From: Synechococcales cyanobacterium PMM_0082
GTDB taxonomy: Bacteria > Cyanobacteriota > Cyanobacteriia > Pseudanabaenales > Pseudanabaenaceae
Assembly (NCBI GenBank): GCA_949127865.1
Contig: CASBQR010000139.1
Coordinates: 1-51,351 of the forward strand
DNA: 51,351 nt
Direction: 5' to 3'
The translations under genes and the position numbers were made by a program. The notes below the pieces were generated by a model. It did no database searches. It was not told the DNA's origin and saw nothing but the letters and a program-made list of their open reading frames with translations. Positions 34,570-45,069 of the stretch are shown here, piece by piece (within the stretch, counting starts at the first letter, position 1; every line of letters starts with the position of its first letter).

Positions 34570-34842
34570 TTAATGATCAGTATTAGGTGATGAGTTATAA
34601 ATGGCATCAAGGCGAGAGCGAGCATCATCAAAATCTAGCGATCGCATGACTAGGAGTGGTTCATCGGTAATATTGCCATTTTCATCAATCAGTTCAGGAT
34701 GAATAGTAGGTTTTGGTCTGCGGATGGCTCGATTCGTGGCTTTGATCTCAGTTTGAGATAGGGCAATCATGCTTTTGATTAAATTGGAAACAGCAACTAA
34801 AGACAAAAGTGTAAACGCAACGATATATAAAATTTGCAGCAT
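34570..34842 (-). CDS. DUF2973-domain protein
   Basis: 90 residues with an N-terminal membrane helix (LQILYIVAFTLLSLVAVSNLI) and a conserved polar tail: HPELIDENGNITDEPLLVMRSLDFDDARSRLDAIY. This is a cyanobacteria-specific family of unknown function, commonly adjacent to DUF2605, as here. It abuts menB, so the three genes may form one transcript. Confidence 0.88.
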   Translation of the reverse strand: MLQILYIVAFTLLSLVAVSNLIKSMIALSQTEIKATNRAIRRPKPTIHPELIDENGNITDEPLLVMRSLDFDDARSRLDAIYNSSPNTDH

Positions 34843-34990
34843 GGTTTGGGGTAACTTTTAATTTTTAATGTATTTTTTAAATTGACAGAGTAAAACTTTA
34901 ATTTTATTTAAGTGTTAATTTTGGTCTATATAACTTGATTTAAACAGCCGCTTTTTTAATTATTAATATCTCTAATATACAGTATTAACC

Positions 34991-35308
34991 TTAACTAGCT
35001 TGGCTTTGGCGAAAACGCATTCCCACGGCTTGACATTCCATTAATAACTTGTGCCAAGGCATCATGGCTTGAACTTCAATACCAACTTGCTCACCTGAAA
35101 GTTTGTACATGATCTTGGCAGTATTTACAGCTAGGAGGCTATCTTTGATTCGGGTAATCAAGTCATTTTTTTGGAGGTCTGTCAGAAAATCAATTTGTTC
35201 TTGTTCTAAAAGTAGTAGCGATCGCCCAAACCAATAAATAAAATCTTCAAGGAGTGGTTCTAGAATATTTTTTAAGACCTCAGAATCTGGAAATGTTGAA
35301 TCATTCAT
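34991..35308 (-). CDS. DUF2605-domain protein
   Basis: 105 residues, soluble and helical: LKNILEPLLEDFIYWFGRSLLLLEQEQIDFL and VGIEVQAMMPWHKLLMECQAVGMRFR are characteristic of DUF2605, a cyanobacterial family of unknown function. It lies 148 bp upstream of the DUF2973 gene on the same strand. Confidence 0.88.
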   Translation of the reverse strand: MNDSTFPDSEVLKNILEPLLEDFIYWFGRSLLLLEQEQIDFLTDLQKNDLITRIKDSLLAVNTAKIMYKLSGEQVGIEVQAMMPWHKLLMECQAVGMRFRQSQAS

Positions 35309-35641
35309 AGGTTTACCTTTGGTTGGAGAGTGGAGATGACAAACAGAATATTTGGTTTTATCTAGGCTTAGAGTATGTAAATACGATCTAAAAGACTGGA
35401 TTGATGGATCTCAATATAAAATTAAGTATATCAAATTCTTAATCTTTCTTAACAATTTATTATTTAAAGATTGGACTTTAGATCTAGGTAAAAATAGAGC
35501 CCCCAAGTCTATGGCGGGTATATTTATGGTTAAGATCCAGAGCTTGCCAACCATCCCCTATCAACCGACAATTGATCTTTAAGATGCCAAGTTCTAAATA
35601 AAAGAATAAATAAAACGGTATAAAACTCTTAATAAAACCCT
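35309..35641. other. AT-rich divergent intergenic region between DUF2605 and glgC
   Basis: 333 bp. I see no credible gene. A 76-codon plus-strand frame (35352-35582) has no family-like features and no ribosome binding site. The region should carry the promoters of both flanking genes. TATAAA at 35619-35624 could be a -10 element for glgC but lacks a clear -35. Confidence 0.4.
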
Positions 35642-36931
35642 ATGAAAAAAGTTCTAGCAATTATTTTAGGCGGAGGGCAAGGTTCCAGACTCTACCCACT
35701 CACAAAGCGACGTGCCAAACCTGCTGTACCTCTTGCCGGAAAGTACCGACTAATTGACATCCCCGTTAGCAATTGTATTAACTCTGATATTGAAAAAATC
35801 TACGTTCTTACCCAATTTAACTCCACATCTTTAAATCGGCATATTAATCAAACCTATCGCACTTCTTCATTTTCTGATGGATTTGTCGATATTTTAGCGG
35901 CGCAACAAACTCCTGATAACCCAGAATGGTTCCAAGGAACTGCTGATGCTGTACGACAATACCTGTGGCTCTTGGAAGCAGCCGATGTCACCGAATATTT
36001 AATTTTGTCGGGGGATCAACTATATCGCATGGACTACAGGCAGTTTGTGGAGCGGCATCGTAAAACTGGGGCAGATATTACCTTGTCGGTGCTTCCCGTC
36101 GATGAAAAAAAAGCTTCTGCCTTTGGTATTCTCAAAATTGATGATTCGGGAAAGGTTACGGACTTCCAAGAAAAACCCAAGGGTGATCTTTTGCAAAATA
36201 TGCGAGTAGATACAACTACCCTAGGGCTTGATCCAGAATCTGCAAAAGATAATCCCTATATTGCTTCTATGGGTATTTATGTATTCACAAAAGCAGCCTT
36301 GATTGCCCTACTAAGTGAGAATAAAGACAACACTGACTTTGGTAAGGAGATTATCCCAGGCGCGATCGGACGCTACAACGTGCAAGCATTCCTATTTTCT
36401 GACTATTGGGAAGACATTGGTACCATTGAGTCTTTTTACAATGCCAATCTTGACCTAACCCGCCATCCCAACCCACCTTTTAGCTTGTATAAATCCGATG
36501 CGCCTATTTACACTCGTCCTCGGTATCTACCTCCAAGTAAGGTCTTAGACTGCCAGATTACGGACTCAATTATCAGCGATGGTTGTATTTTAGAGCGTTG
36601 CACTGTTAGACATTCTCTCTTGGGACTGCGGATTAATATTGGGGCTGGTTGCATCATTGAAGATACCTTAGTTATGGGTTCCGACTTTTATCAAACCCCA
36701 TCGGAATATGAAGCTGATATTAGAGACGGTAATGTGCCGATTGGCATTGGCGAAAATACGATTATTCGGAGGGCGATCATCGATAAAAATGCCCGTATTG
36801 GTAAAAATGTCAAAATTATTAATAGAGACGGGGTTGATAATGCCAATCATGAAGAGCAGGGTTACACAATTTGCAGTGGGATTGTCGTAATTCTCAAGGG
36901 CGCGATTATTGCTGATGGGACGGTGATTTAA
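35642..36931 (+). CDS. glgC: Glucose-1-phosphate adenylyltransferase (ADP-glucose pyrophosphorylase)
   Basis: 429 residues, the cyanobacterial length. The N-terminal nucleotidyltransferase has [51 protein letters not shown] (metal-binding Asp) and [19 protein letters not shown] with the substrate Lys. The C-terminal left-handed beta-helix contains isoleucine-patch repeats such as [19 protein letters not shown]. It makes ADP-glucose for glycogen and is normally activated by 3-phosphoglycerate. Confidence 0.97.
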   Translation: MKKVLAIILGGGQGSRLYPLTKRRAKPAVPLAGKYRLIDIPVSNCINSDIEKIYVLTQFNSTSLNRHINQTYRTSSFSDGFVDILAAQQTPDNPEWFQGTADAVRQYLWLLEAADVTEYLILSGDQLYRMDYRQFVERHRKTGADITLSVLPVDEKKASAFGILKIDDSGKVTDFQEKPKGDLLQNMRVDTTTLGLDPESAKDNPYIASMGIYVFTKAALIALLSENKDNTDFGKEIIPGAIGRYNVQAFLFSDYWEDIGTIESFYNANLDLTRHPNPPFSLYKSDAPIYTRPRYLPPSKVLDCQITDSIISDGCILERCTVRHSLLGLRINIGAGCIIEDTLVMGSDFYQTPSEYEADIRDGNVPIGIGENTIIRRAIIDKNARIGKNVKIINRDGVDNANHEEQGYTICSGIVVILKGAIIADGTVI

Positions 36932-37118
36932 GCTTCTGTTGTGGTGAAGGCGATCGCCAAATGATGAGACTTTAGAGCAAGCCCGAGACCCACCTGTGTT
37001 AATTTTTGTCTGCTAGAATCAAGAAATCCCAAGCGATCGCCAGAAAATATAAAACTTCCCATCAGTTGTGATAAGCGATTAAGGATTAATATAGATATTT
37101 TAGGGAGAGTAGAGATTT

Positions 37119-38126
37119 ATGAAACTTGTGGCACTGCAAAGCCTTTTGGATAATGCATCCTTTGCCATTTTGTTAGTGACAATGCTGATGTATTGGATCA
37201 GTGCTGCTTTTCCCAGCATTCCTTACCTTGCTCAAGGTGGAACCGCAGGTATGGCGATCGCTAATTTAAGCATTTTTGTATTACTCTCAGCCCGATGGAT
37301 CGATGCAGGATATTTTCCATTAAGTAATCTGTACGAATCTCTATTCTTTCTAGCATGGGGCATTACGGCTATGCATTTGGTGGCTGAGAATATGGGTAGT
37401 AAAAATATCAATAGTAAAATCTTGATTGGGGTTTTCACCTCGGCGATCGCTATGGCAATTACCGCCTTTGCCACCATGACCTTACCTGAAAATATGCAGG
37501 GAGCAGAGCCTTTAGTCCCCGCTTTGAAATCTAATTGGTTGATGATGCATGTTTCTGTGATGCTGTTAAGCTACTCGGCGTTAATGGTGGGGAGTTTATT
37601 GGCGATCGCCTTTTTGTTTGTCAGCCGCAATCAAGAAATTACTTTGAAGGGCAATTCTCTTGGTAATGTCAGCAATTTACGCCAAAATCAAGTATCTCTT
37701 AACTTTGATTCAGGCTTTAATACTGGTAATGAATCTAGTTTTGAATCAAGTAACGGAGCTGTAACGACTTTAAGTTTACCCAGTGGCATTTTAGCGATCG
37801 AGCGTCTGACCCTCAGTGAAACCCTAGATAATCTGAGTTATCGCATGATTGGTTTGGGATTTCCACTTTTGACCATTGGCATTATTGCAGGGGGTGTTTG
37901 GGCAAATGAGGCTTGGGGTTCCTATTGGAGTTGGGATCCTAAGGAAACTTGGTCATTGATTACTTGGCTAGTTTTTGCCGCATATTTGCATACAAGGATT
38001 ACGAAAGGTTGGCAGGGTAAAAGACCTGCTATGCTTGCCAGTGGTGGCTTAGTCGTGATTTGGACTTGCTATTTGGGTGTTAATCTTTTGGGTAAAGGAT
38101 TACATAGTTATGGCTGGTTTTTGTAG
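37119..38126 (+). CDS. ccsA: Cytochrome c biogenesis protein CcsA (Ycf5; also named CcsB)
   Basis: 335 residues with about eight membrane helices. The tryptophan-rich haem-handling motif [19 protein letters not shown] lies near residue 265, with conserved His residues before ([17 protein letters not shown]) and after it ([17 protein letters not shown]). It presents haem to apocytochromes on the lumen side as part of the system II complex with Ccs1, which is not in the window. A Ser/Asn-rich loop of about 50 residues (~175-225) is the variable region. Confidence 0.95.
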   Translation: MKLVALQSLLDNASFAILLVTMLMYWISAAFPSIPYLAQGGTAGMAIANLSIFVLLSARWIDAGYFPLSNLYESLFFLAWGITAMHLVAENMGSKNINSKILIGVFTSAIAMAITAFATMTLPENMQGAEPLVPALKSNWLMMHVSVMLLSYSALMVGSLLAIAFLFVSRNQEITLKGNSLGNVSNLRQNQVSLNFDSGFNTGNESSFESSNGAVTTLSLPSGILAIERLTLSETLDNLSYRMIGLGFPLLTIGIIAGGVWANEAWGSYWSWDPKETWSLITWLVFAAYLHTRITKGWQGKRPAMLASGGLVVIWTCYLGVNLLGKGLHSYGWFL

Positions 38127-38181
38127 GATGATTGCAGTATATTTTTAACATATCCACTGAAAACCTTTTAACACTAAATTC

Positions 38182-38631
38182 ATGGCATTAATCACTGGAA
38201 CGAAAATAGTTAAAGACCTTGAAGCTGCTGGAGCTCTAGCTATGTATGTACCGCCTGAAGGTGGGCATGAAGGTAGATATCTAAGACGAGTGCGTAGTTG
38301 TGGTTATGATGTTTTATCCATATCGGCGAGAGGTTTAGGCGATGTGTCTAGTTATTTAACTGGGGTACATGGGGTTAGACCAGCCCATTTAGGCAAAAAA
38401 GCTATAGGCACTTATTTTTTACCTCCCCAAATTCAATATCGCCTTGCTAGCTTACCTGCCAATTCTAAGGGATTAGTAGTATGGCTAGGGGAAGGCAAAT
38501 TTCTATCTCGTCAAGAATTAGAAGTGATTAGCCAGATTCCTGCAAAATTCAAAAATGTCAAAGTTGTGATTGAGTTAGGAAGTGCTAGGGAAGTAATTTG
38601 GTCACCTTTAGTCCAAGCGATCGCTGCTTAA
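38182..38631 (+). CDS. ndhN: NAD(P)H-quinone oxidoreductase subunit N
   Basis: 149 residues matching NdhN across the full length: GTKIVKDLEAAGALAMYVPPEGG, YLRRVRSCGYDVLSISARGLGD and GVRPAHLGKKAIGTYFLPP. It is a soluble subunit of the thylakoid NDH-1 complex specific to cyanobacteria and plastids, used in cyclic electron flow and respiration. It lies 55 bp after ccsA and 17 bp before dprA, probably in one transcript. Confidence 0.97.
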   Translation: MALITGTKIVKDLEAAGALAMYVPPEGGHEGRYLRRVRSCGYDVLSISARGLGDVSSYLTGVHGVRPAHLGKKAIGTYFLPPQIQYRLASLPANSKGLVVWLGEGKFLSRQELEVISQIPAKFKNVKVVIELGSAREVIWSPLVQAIAA

Positions 38632-38648
38632 GTATCCCCAAGTAACCT

Positions 38649-39851
38649 ATGGAAAGAGCATACTGGGTGGCTTGGTCAACTATTCCCAGAATTGGCTCTG
38701 TGCTTTTAAAGCGGATTTATCAAAAATTTGGTTCTTTAGAAGTTGCATGGCAAGCTCTGGGGCAGGAATTAGCTGAAGTTGACGGCTTAGGCTCTCAAAC
38801 CATTGAGGGGATTATTGCTGCTAGGAATAAGATTGATCCCGTTCAACTCCTTGAATTACACGAAGCTAAAAATCATCCTTTTTGGACTCCTGCCGACCCT
38901 AAATATCCCCAGCTATTATGGGAAATCCCTGATCCGCCACCGCTTTTGTATCACCATGGCAGTCTATCTAATTCCTTGGGATGGTCGGAAGAATTAGCGA
39001 TCGCCATAATTGGTACTCGAAATCCTAGTAGCTATGGTCGCAAGTGGGCAAAAAAGATTGCTAAGGCACTGGCAGAGAGTGGATTTGTAGTGGTCTCTGG
39101 TTTAGCCGAAGGCATCGATGCTGAAGCCCATCAAAGTTGTTTAGAAGCAGGCGGAACTACTCTTGCTATTGTCGGTACAGGCGTAGATAAGGTCTATCCC
39201 GCTAAACATCTTCAGCTTTATCAAGAAATTTTGCGATCGGGCATGGTGATTAGTGAATATCCTGACGGCACTACACCAGAGAAATCGCATTTTCCCCAAC
39301 GAAATCGAATTATTGCGGGGCTTTGTCGTGCCAGTATTGTGATTGAGGCTCCCAGCCGTTCTGGGGCTTTGATTACTGCCCATCAAGCAAATGATTACGG
39401 TCGAGATGTGTATGCGCTCCCAGGTTCCTTGGATACCGATCAGGCTCAAGGTTGTTTGCAGCTAATTAATCGAGGTGCACAGATGATTTTGGGAATTAAT
39501 GAATTGCTGGAAAGTCTAGGAGCTATGCCCCAGTTAGATAGACAGTTAGATAGTCAGATGGATTCTGAGAGTTCTCAAAAATTTAGTATTCAAACTGAAA
39601 CCAACAGAAGACCGATCGCTCCAGTAATTTCTCAATCAAATTCCCCATCAAATTTACTAGATTTATCCACCCTCGATCCATCTCAGCAAAAGATTATAAA
39701 AGTTTTAAGTTTTGAAGAATTAAAAGGCTTAGATCGTCTAGTCTCAGAATCAGGCTTATCGACTGGGGAGGTATCGGTAGCTTTAATCCAATTGGAATTA
39801 TTAGGAGCGATCGCTCAGTCACCAGGCATGAGATACCAACGTTTACTTTAA
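38649..39851 (+). CDS. dprA: DNA-processing protein DprA
   Basis: 400 residues with the complete family architecture: a helix-hairpin-helix/SAM-like N-terminus (~5-75), the Rossmann core (IIGTRNPSSYGRKWA, VVSGLAEGIDAEAHQ, GTGVDKVYPAKH, SHFPQRNRIIAGLC, PSRSGALITAHQAND), and a C-terminal winged helix (~345-400). It loads RecA on incoming single strands during natural transformation. It overlaps the convergent FGGY kinase by 9 bp. Confidence 0.96.
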   Translation: MERAYWVAWSTIPRIGSVLLKRIYQKFGSLEVAWQALGQELAEVDGLGSQTIEGIIAARNKIDPVQLLELHEAKNHPFWTPADPKYPQLLWEIPDPPPLLYHHGSLSNSLGWSEELAIAIIGTRNPSSYGRKWAKKIAKALAESGFVVVSGLAEGIDAEAHQSCLEAGGTTLAIVGTGVDKVYPAKHLQLYQEILRSGMVISEYPDGTTPEKSHFPQRNRIIAGLCRASIVIEAPSRSGALITAHQANDYGRDVYALPGSLDTDQAQGCLQLINRGAQMILGINELLESLGAMPQLDRQLDSQMDSESSQKFSIQTETNRRPIAPVISQSNSPSNLLDLSTLDPSQQKIIKVLSFEELKGLDRLVSESGLSTGEVSVALIQLELLGAIAQSPGMRYQRLL

Positions 39852-41111
39852 TCCTCTTAACGCTAAAATTGCCGTACCATAGGCTGCTTCCGATTGTGGA
39901 GCTTGGATTATTTCTGTCCTTAAATAAGGTTCCCGAATTTTTGTCCACAGGGGATTTTTTGCACCACCGCCAGTGCTATAGATGCGAGTAGGTGCAGGTG
40001 CGCCCAATTTTTGTAATAACCTATAGCCCTCCCCCTCAATTTTGGCAATGCCATCAAGTAACCCATAAAGAAATTCTTGATTACTAGCAGGACGAGGTGT
40101 CATTTTTGGCAGTAATTGGGGATCATTAATGGGAAATCTTTCGCCAATTTGGGGCAGGGGATAGTAATTTAAGTCATTTTCAACATATTTGCTTAGATCT
40201 ACGTGCTTCAGAATATCTAAGCTTAAACTTTCCAGCTCAAAGTCAGTAAAGAACTGCTTCAGTACAGCCCCACCTGTATTCGATGCGCCGCCTACTAGCC
40301 ATAAATCACCAAATCGATGACTATAAACTCCAAATTCAGAATTTTCTATGGGGTGGGGGCTGAGAATTTTAAGTACCAAGGTGGAACCAAGGGCAGTTAC
40401 AGCCTCACCAATGGCATTAGCTCCACTGGCAATAAATGAGGCAGTACTATCGGTGGTGCCAGCGCAGATCAGACATTCAGGATTGATTCCCAATTTTGTA
40501 GCGATTATTGGTTGAATCTTGGCGATCGTTTCTCCAGGGATCAAAACTTTTGGCAGTAAGCTCTTAATTTCTCTGGTAAATTCCAAATTACTCAACCAGT
40601 CTGGATATTGGCGATTTTGGGGATCATAGCCCAGCTTTAGGGCATTGTGATAGTCACTAATTCCTAATTTCCCATGTAATAAATAAGAGAGCCAATCAGC
40701 TTGATGGAGAAAAAAGTGATCCTGAGAATTAAAATCCAGATTTCTCACTAGCCATATCAGCTTCGCTAAACTTGAGGTGGCACTAATTGTTATATTTCCC
40801 GCAGGAGCGATCGCTACTAAATCTCCTAAAACCTCTTGCCCCCGCCCATCGTTATAAATTACAGGTGGATAAATTGCTTTGCCTAGGTCATCACAGATTA
40901 AAACTGTTGAAGAAGTGCCATCAATGGCGATCGCTTGCAATTTTTGCCTAATTTGCAGAGGTATTTCCTTAATAATATTTTCTAGTGCCAATTCCCAACT
41001 TTGGATATCCCTTAGGTCATAACTAGCTCTGGCTGTAGCTGCAATCATTTGCTGGGAATCGATAGCGATCGCCCTCACCCCTGAAGTGCCAAAATCTATC
41101 CCTAAATACAT
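39843..41111 (-). CDS. FGGY-family carbohydrate kinase (D-ribulokinase-like)
   Basis: 422 residues from the ATG at 41111 (MYLGIDFGTSGVRAIAID). ATP-binding and sugar-binding motifs include GTSSTV, GTTDSTASFIASGA, LVGGASNTGGAVL and STGGGAKNPLWTKIR. The short length and motif set match the cyanobacterial and plant group once called xylulokinase and later shown to phosphorylate D-ribulose (SePSK type). Substrate assignment is by family resemblance. The upstream frame to 41156 is outside the family. Confidence 0.88.
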   Translation of the reverse strand: MYLGIDFGTSGVRAIAIDSQQMIAATARASYDLRDIQSWELALENIIKEIPLQIRQKLQAIAIDGTSSTVLICDDLGKAIYPPVIYNDGRGQEVLGDLVAIAPAGNITISATSSLAKLIWLVRNLDFNSQDHFFLHQADWLSYLLHGKLGISDYHNALKLGYDPQNRQYPDWLSNLEFTREIKSLLPKVLIPGETIAKIQPIIATKLGINPECLICAGTTDSTASFIASGANAIGEAVTALGSTLVLKILSPHPIENSEFGVYSHRFGDLWLVGGASNTGGAVLKQFFTDFELESLSLDILKHVDLSKYVENDLNYYPLPQIGERFPINDPQLLPKMTPRPASNQEFLYGLLDGIAKIEGEGYRLLQKLGAPAPTRIYSTGGGAKNPLWTKIREPYLRTEIIQAPQSEAAYGTAILALRGLK

Positions 41112-41199
41112 ATCAACCTTGATCTCGTGGCATACTTTATGTGAATTCTGACTCAATCATGACAAACTTAACTACAGGAAAACTAAAGGATTATTAATT

Positions 41200-42456
41200 A
41201 TGGCAAAAGAAGAGCATCTTGCCCTAATCCAAAAAGGAGTTGCTAGTTGGAATACATGGAGACAAAATAATCCACACATTCAGGAATTAGATCTAACCGA
41301 TTATGATTTCACTGGATCAGACCTAAGTGGGGCAGACTTTAGCGGGACAGATTTACAAAGAACTAATTTTGCTGGAGCAAACCTAAGTAGAGCCAAGCTG
41401 CGGCGCGCAAATTTTGGAGACACAAATTTTAGTAATACCAATCTTAGTGAAGCTGATCTGCGGAGAGCTAATCTATCGGGGGCTGACTTAAATGGCGCAA
41501 ATCTCAGTGCTGCTGATTTAATTGGTGCAGATCTGCGTCGGGCTATTCTTGATCAAGCGATTTTAGTGGAGGCAGATCTAAGTCGCACAAACTTAGTGGG
41601 GGCAAGCTTAATTAATGCTGATCTTACTATGGTAAATCTCATAGGAGCAGATTTATCTGGGGCAGATTTATCTGGGGCAGACTTGAGAAGATCTAATGTG
41701 AGTAGAGCCAACCTCAATGAAGCTAACGTGAGCAATGCTAATCTGGGCAATGCTGATTTTAGTGGTTCTAATTTAAGCCAAGCTAACTTTAAGAAATCAC
41801 ATTTCATTGGTACCAATTTTAGCCGTACTAACCTGATTGAAGCTAACTTTAGTGGGACAGATTTTAGTGAAGTGGAGCTAAGTGGAGCTGATTTAATTGG
41901 GGCAGACTTGAGTAATGCCAATTTTACCGAAGCGGATCTGCGGAGAGCTAATTTAGTGGGTGCAAATTTTAATGAAGCCAACTTAAAAGAGGCAGATTTA
42001 AGTGGTGCCTATTTAATTGGGGCAACATTGATCAATGCCAGTATTGTCCGAGTTGATTTTAGGCGAGCTAATTTAATTGGCGCAGACCTGAGTGGAGCAG
42101 ATTTAACTGGTGCTGATTTAGTGGGAGCCAACCTGAGTGGGGCTAACTTGAGTGGGGCGGATTTAACGGCAGTTACATTAACTAGTGCCGATTTAAGTAT
42201 GGCTAACTTTGCTGACTGTAATCTCACTAATGCTAATCTATCCAGAGTTCAAGCTTTATCAACTAATTTTGCAGGGGCAAAGCTGACGGGAGCAAATATA
42301 GAGGATTGGAGCCTTAATCCTAAAACGAAATTGGATAAAGTGATCTGTGATTATGTATATTTACGGGCAAATCAAGAGCAACGTCTTCCTAGTATTGGCA
42401 TCTTTGCCCCTGAAGAATTTACGCAGCAGTTTGAAATGAGTAGCGATCGCTCTTAA
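41200..42456 (+). CDS. Pentapeptide-repeat protein
   Basis: 418 residues. After a 20-residue helical lead (LIQKGVASWNTWRQ), nearly the whole chain from ~30 to ~375 consists of A(D/N)LxX repeats such as GADLSGADLSGADLRR. This should fold as a long right-handed quadrilateral beta-helix. There is no signal peptide or partner domain, so the location is cytoplasmic. Some such proteins mimic DNA and bind gyrase, but most cyanobacterial members have unknown roles. Confidence 0.93.
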   Translation: MAKEEHLALIQKGVASWNTWRQNNPHIQELDLTDYDFTGSDLSGADFSGTDLQRTNFAGANLSRAKLRRANFGDTNFSNTNLSEADLRRANLSGADLNGANLSAADLIGADLRRAILDQAILVEADLSRTNLVGASLINADLTMVNLIGADLSGADLSGADLRRSNVSRANLNEANVSNANLGNADFSGSNLSQANFKKSHFIGTNFSRTNLIEANFSGTDFSEVELSGADLIGADLSNANFTEADLRRANLVGANFNEANLKEADLSGAYLIGATLINASIVRVDFRRANLIGADLSGADLTGADLVGANLSGANLSGADLTAVTLTSADLSMANFADCNLTNANLSRVQALSTNFAGAKLTGANIEDWSLNPKTKLDKVICDYVYLRANQEQRLPSIGIFAPEEFTQQFEMSSDRS

Positions 42457-42551
42457 TTCACTATTCTTAATATTGAATTTTGAGTTCCAGTTTTCGGTTA
42501 TATTGCGGAAAGCATCCTGTCTGTAAATTAGTAAATTAGCTAACAATTTTT

Positions 42552-44108
42552 ATGCAAGCGATCGCCCAGCAAATCTTAAAATTCTCCCAGCAACTTCTAA
42601 GACATTTTGGCAAAAATTTTAGTCGAGTTCCTGCAAAAATCTTAGGTACATTGGTAGCGATCGCTCTAGTCGGATGTTTAGGAGCCTGTGGTGGTGATAG
42701 TTCCACAATCAGCAGCAATTCCCCAGCCCCAAACAATCTAACCCCTGTTAAATTAGCCCAATCGCCCAAGATCACAATTTCTGAAGTCTCGCCACCAGCC
42801 ACCATTCAAAAATTAAGCCGCTATTTTGATACCTTTGCCCCACAGGTCAAGATTCTAGAACCTAAGCCCGATGAAATCCTAACCGACACAAAAGTATCTA
42901 TTAAATTTGCAGTTAAAGATCTACCAATTTTCAAAAATCCTGATCTGGGCTTAGGCACTCATATTCACGTGATCCTAGATAATCAAGAATATAAAGCCAG
43001 CTACGACCTCAACCAACCCTTTGTATTTGAAAACCTAGCAGCAGGTACCCACACAATTAGAGCGTTTGTCTCTCGTCCTTGGCATGAGAGTTTTAAAAAT
43101 GAAGGAGCGTTTGCCCAAACCACTTTTCATGTTTATACCAAAACCCTAGAAAATATCCCCAGTCCCCAGCTACCTTTACTTACCTATAGCCGACCTGTGG
43201 GTACCTATGGTGCCGAGCCAGTAATGTTGGATTTTTATCTAACAAATACCCCTTTGCACGCTGCTTTATTGGATGAAGCCCCAACCACAGATTGGCAAAT
43301 CCGAGTGACTGTTAATGATCAAAGCTTTATTGTTGATCAATGGCTGCCAGTGTATATCAAGGGATTAAATATAGGCTTAAATTGGGTAAAGCTAGAGTTT
43401 TTAGATGCAGAAGGACATTTAGTTACAAATCAGTTTAATAACACCGCCCATTTAATTAATTATCAACCTGGGGGAACTGATACCCTGTCCCGCTTAGTTA
43501 GAGGTGAAGTTATTTCTAATGTTGAAGCGATCGTGAATCCTAATTACAAGTCTGAATTATTAGGAACAGAGCCGCAACAACCCGAAACTCAACCCATAAA
43601 ACCCGAACCCAAGCAGAAAAAATCTGCACCTGAGTTAGTTAAACAACTTCCTGCCAAGATTGAAGAAAGCTCTCCAATTCCCCAAACCACCTCAGCCCCC
43701 ATTGAATTACAAACTCCTGTTATTCCTGAGAAACCCTTAAATACGCCAATTGCTGAGCCGATTAAGATAAATACACCCAAATTACTACCAACAGTAGCCC
43801 CAACTCCTGTGAAGGCAGTTACTAAATTAAAGATTATAGAACCTACGGATACAGAGATATCCAAGCCCGTTGAACAAATTGCTGAACCATCGCCCTTAGA
43901 ACCAGCAACGACCGCCATTGAAGCACCCCAAAGCCCAAAAATTGAGCCGATAGAAGCACCTAAGATCGATGTCAAAATAGACCCAGATGCATCAACACCA
44001 AAAGTTTTGAAGGGTTTAGATAATTTAAATTTGGGAGAACGGCTCAAACAAGCTCGGCAGAAGCAAGCGATCGCCGATGAAGATTCCTTAGAACCAAAAC
44101 CTGAATAA
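42552..44108 (+). CDS. Probable lipoprotein with Ig-like region and Pro-rich tail
   Basis: 518 residues. A long basic N-region precedes a hydrophobic segment ending in a lipobox-like CLGACGG (Cys near residue 48), suggesting lipid anchoring. The N-terminal half has two beta-rich modules; GTHIHVILDNQEY with LAAGTHTIRAFVSRPWHESFK is a conserved core. From ~330 onward the chain is a low-complexity Pro/Glu/Lys tail. Function unknown. It lies 5 bp before the PfkB kinase gene. Confidence 0.78.
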   Translation: MQAIAQQILKFSQQLLRHFGKNFSRVPAKILGTLVAIALVGCLGACGGDSSTISSNSPAPNNLTPVKLAQSPKITISEVSPPATIQKLSRYFDTFAPQVKILEPKPDEILTDTKVSIKFAVKDLPIFKNPDLGLGTHIHVILDNQEYKASYDLNQPFVFENLAAGTHTIRAFVSRPWHESFKNEGAFAQTTFHVYTKTLENIPSPQLPLLTYSRPVGTYGAEPVMLDFYLTNTPLHAALLDEAPTTDWQIRVTVNDQSFIVDQWLPVYIKGLNIGLNWVKLEFLDAEGHLVTNQFNNTAHLINYQPGGTDTLSRLVRGEVISNVEAIVNPNYKSELLGTEPQQPETQPIKPEPKQKKSAPELVKQLPAKIEESSPIPQTTSAPIELQTPVIPEKPLNTPIAEPIKINTPKLLPTVAPTPVKAVTKLKIIEPTDTEISKPVEQIAEPSPLEPATTAIEAPQSPKIEPIEAPKIDVKIDPDASTPKVLKGLDNLNLGERLKQARQKQAIADEDSLEPKPE

Positions 44109-44113
44109 TAATC

Positions 44114-45067
44114 ATGGCTAAAGTTTTATGTTTAGGAGAAATCCTCATTGATCAAATTGCATCCCAAGGTAATGCCCAAAATTGGGTAGCTCATTATGGT
44201 GGTGCGCCTGCTAATGTAGCCTGTGGTTTAGCTAAATTAGGGACAAGTGCCGCTTTTATTGGTTGCATTGGGAACGATCCCCTTGGCATCGAGTTATTAG
44301 AGGTTCTACAAAGTAACGGGGTTGATACCTCTGCTGTGCAAATTCATCCCAACGCTCCTACTAGGCAAATTTATATAACCCATAATGAGCTTGGCGATCG
44401 CCATTTTCAAGGATTTTCTGGGGATGCCCATACTATTTTTGCCGATAGTTTACTCAATGCTGATGATTTACCAATTAAATTATTTGAAGAGTCTGATTTT
44501 TTGGTCATGGGAACCCTAGGGCTTGCCTCAGCAGTTACCGCACAGGCAATGCAGCGAGCCTTGGCTTTGGCTGAGGATAACTTTATGAAAGTAATTATAG
44601 ATGTGAACTGGCGACCAATATTCTGGTCAAATTTGGATCAAGCCCCTAAACTAATTAATGAATTACTTTTACGTGCGGATTTTGTCAAATTTTCGGCAGA
44701 GGAGGCAGAGTGGTTATATCAAACTTCAAGTCCCAGAGCGATCGCCCAAGAACTAGATCACCTAGAGGGCGTAATCGTTACCAATGGAGAACAACCATGT
44801 CGCTATTATCTGGGAGAATATTCAGGGCAGCAACCTGCTTTTGAGGTAGAAGTAGCTGATACAACGGGAGCAGGAGATGGGTTTTTAGCAGGATTTATAC
44901 ATCAGATTTGTCAAATTAATTTAGATCAGCTCACAAATCCCCAAATTAGTGCTGAAATTATCAAATATGCCTCTGCTGTCGGCGCAATTACGGCTATGGG
45001 TATAGGAGCGATCGCCGCTCAACCAAATAATATACAAGTACAAAATTTTTTAAAAGAAAGGATATAA
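44114..45067 (+). CDS. PfkB-family sugar kinase (fructokinase-like)
   Basis: 317 residues. LCLGEILIDQIA opens the fold, followed by HYGGAPANVACGLAKLGT and FIGCIGNDPLG. The catalytic DTTGAGDGFLAGFIH motif near 250 carries the general-base Asp and anion hole. The closest pattern is fructokinase, giving fructose-6-phosphate from sucrose-derived fructose, but related sugars are possible. The DUF4259 gene starts 2 bp after its stop. Confidence 0.9.
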   Translation: MAKVLCLGEILIDQIASQGNAQNWVAHYGGAPANVACGLAKLGTSAAFIGCIGNDPLGIELLEVLQSNGVDTSAVQIHPNAPTRQIYITHNELGDRHFQGFSGDAHTIFADSLLNADDLPIKLFEESDFLVMGTLGLASAVTAQAMQRALALAEDNFMKVIIDVNWRPIFWSNLDQAPKLINELLLRADFVKFSAEEAEWLYQTSSPRAIAQELDHLEGVIVTNGEQPCRYYLGEYSGQQPAFEVEVADTTGAGDGFLAGFIHQICQINLDQLTNPQISAEIIKYASAVGAITAMGIGAIAAQPNNIQVQNFLKERI

Positions 45068-45069
45068 AT

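Noticed and set aside
35352-35582. Plus-strand 76-codon frame upstream of glgC
   Set aside because: The sequence is AT-driven, with no ribosome binding site and no recognisable features.
36668-36890. Overlapping frames on both strands inside glgC
   Set aside because: They lie wholly within the conserved beta-helix of GlgC and have no independent support.
36932-37118. Possible small RNA in the glgC-ccsA gap
   Set aside because: Some GC-rich pieces (AGCAAGCCCGAGACCCACC) stand out, but I found neither a terminator hairpin nor a promoter to support an RNA gene.
41553-42227. Long minus-strand open frames opposite the pentapeptide-repeat gene
   Set aside because: They are the mirror of the A(D/N)LxX repeat and give only Leu/Ala/Lys/Ser-rich low-complexity sequence.
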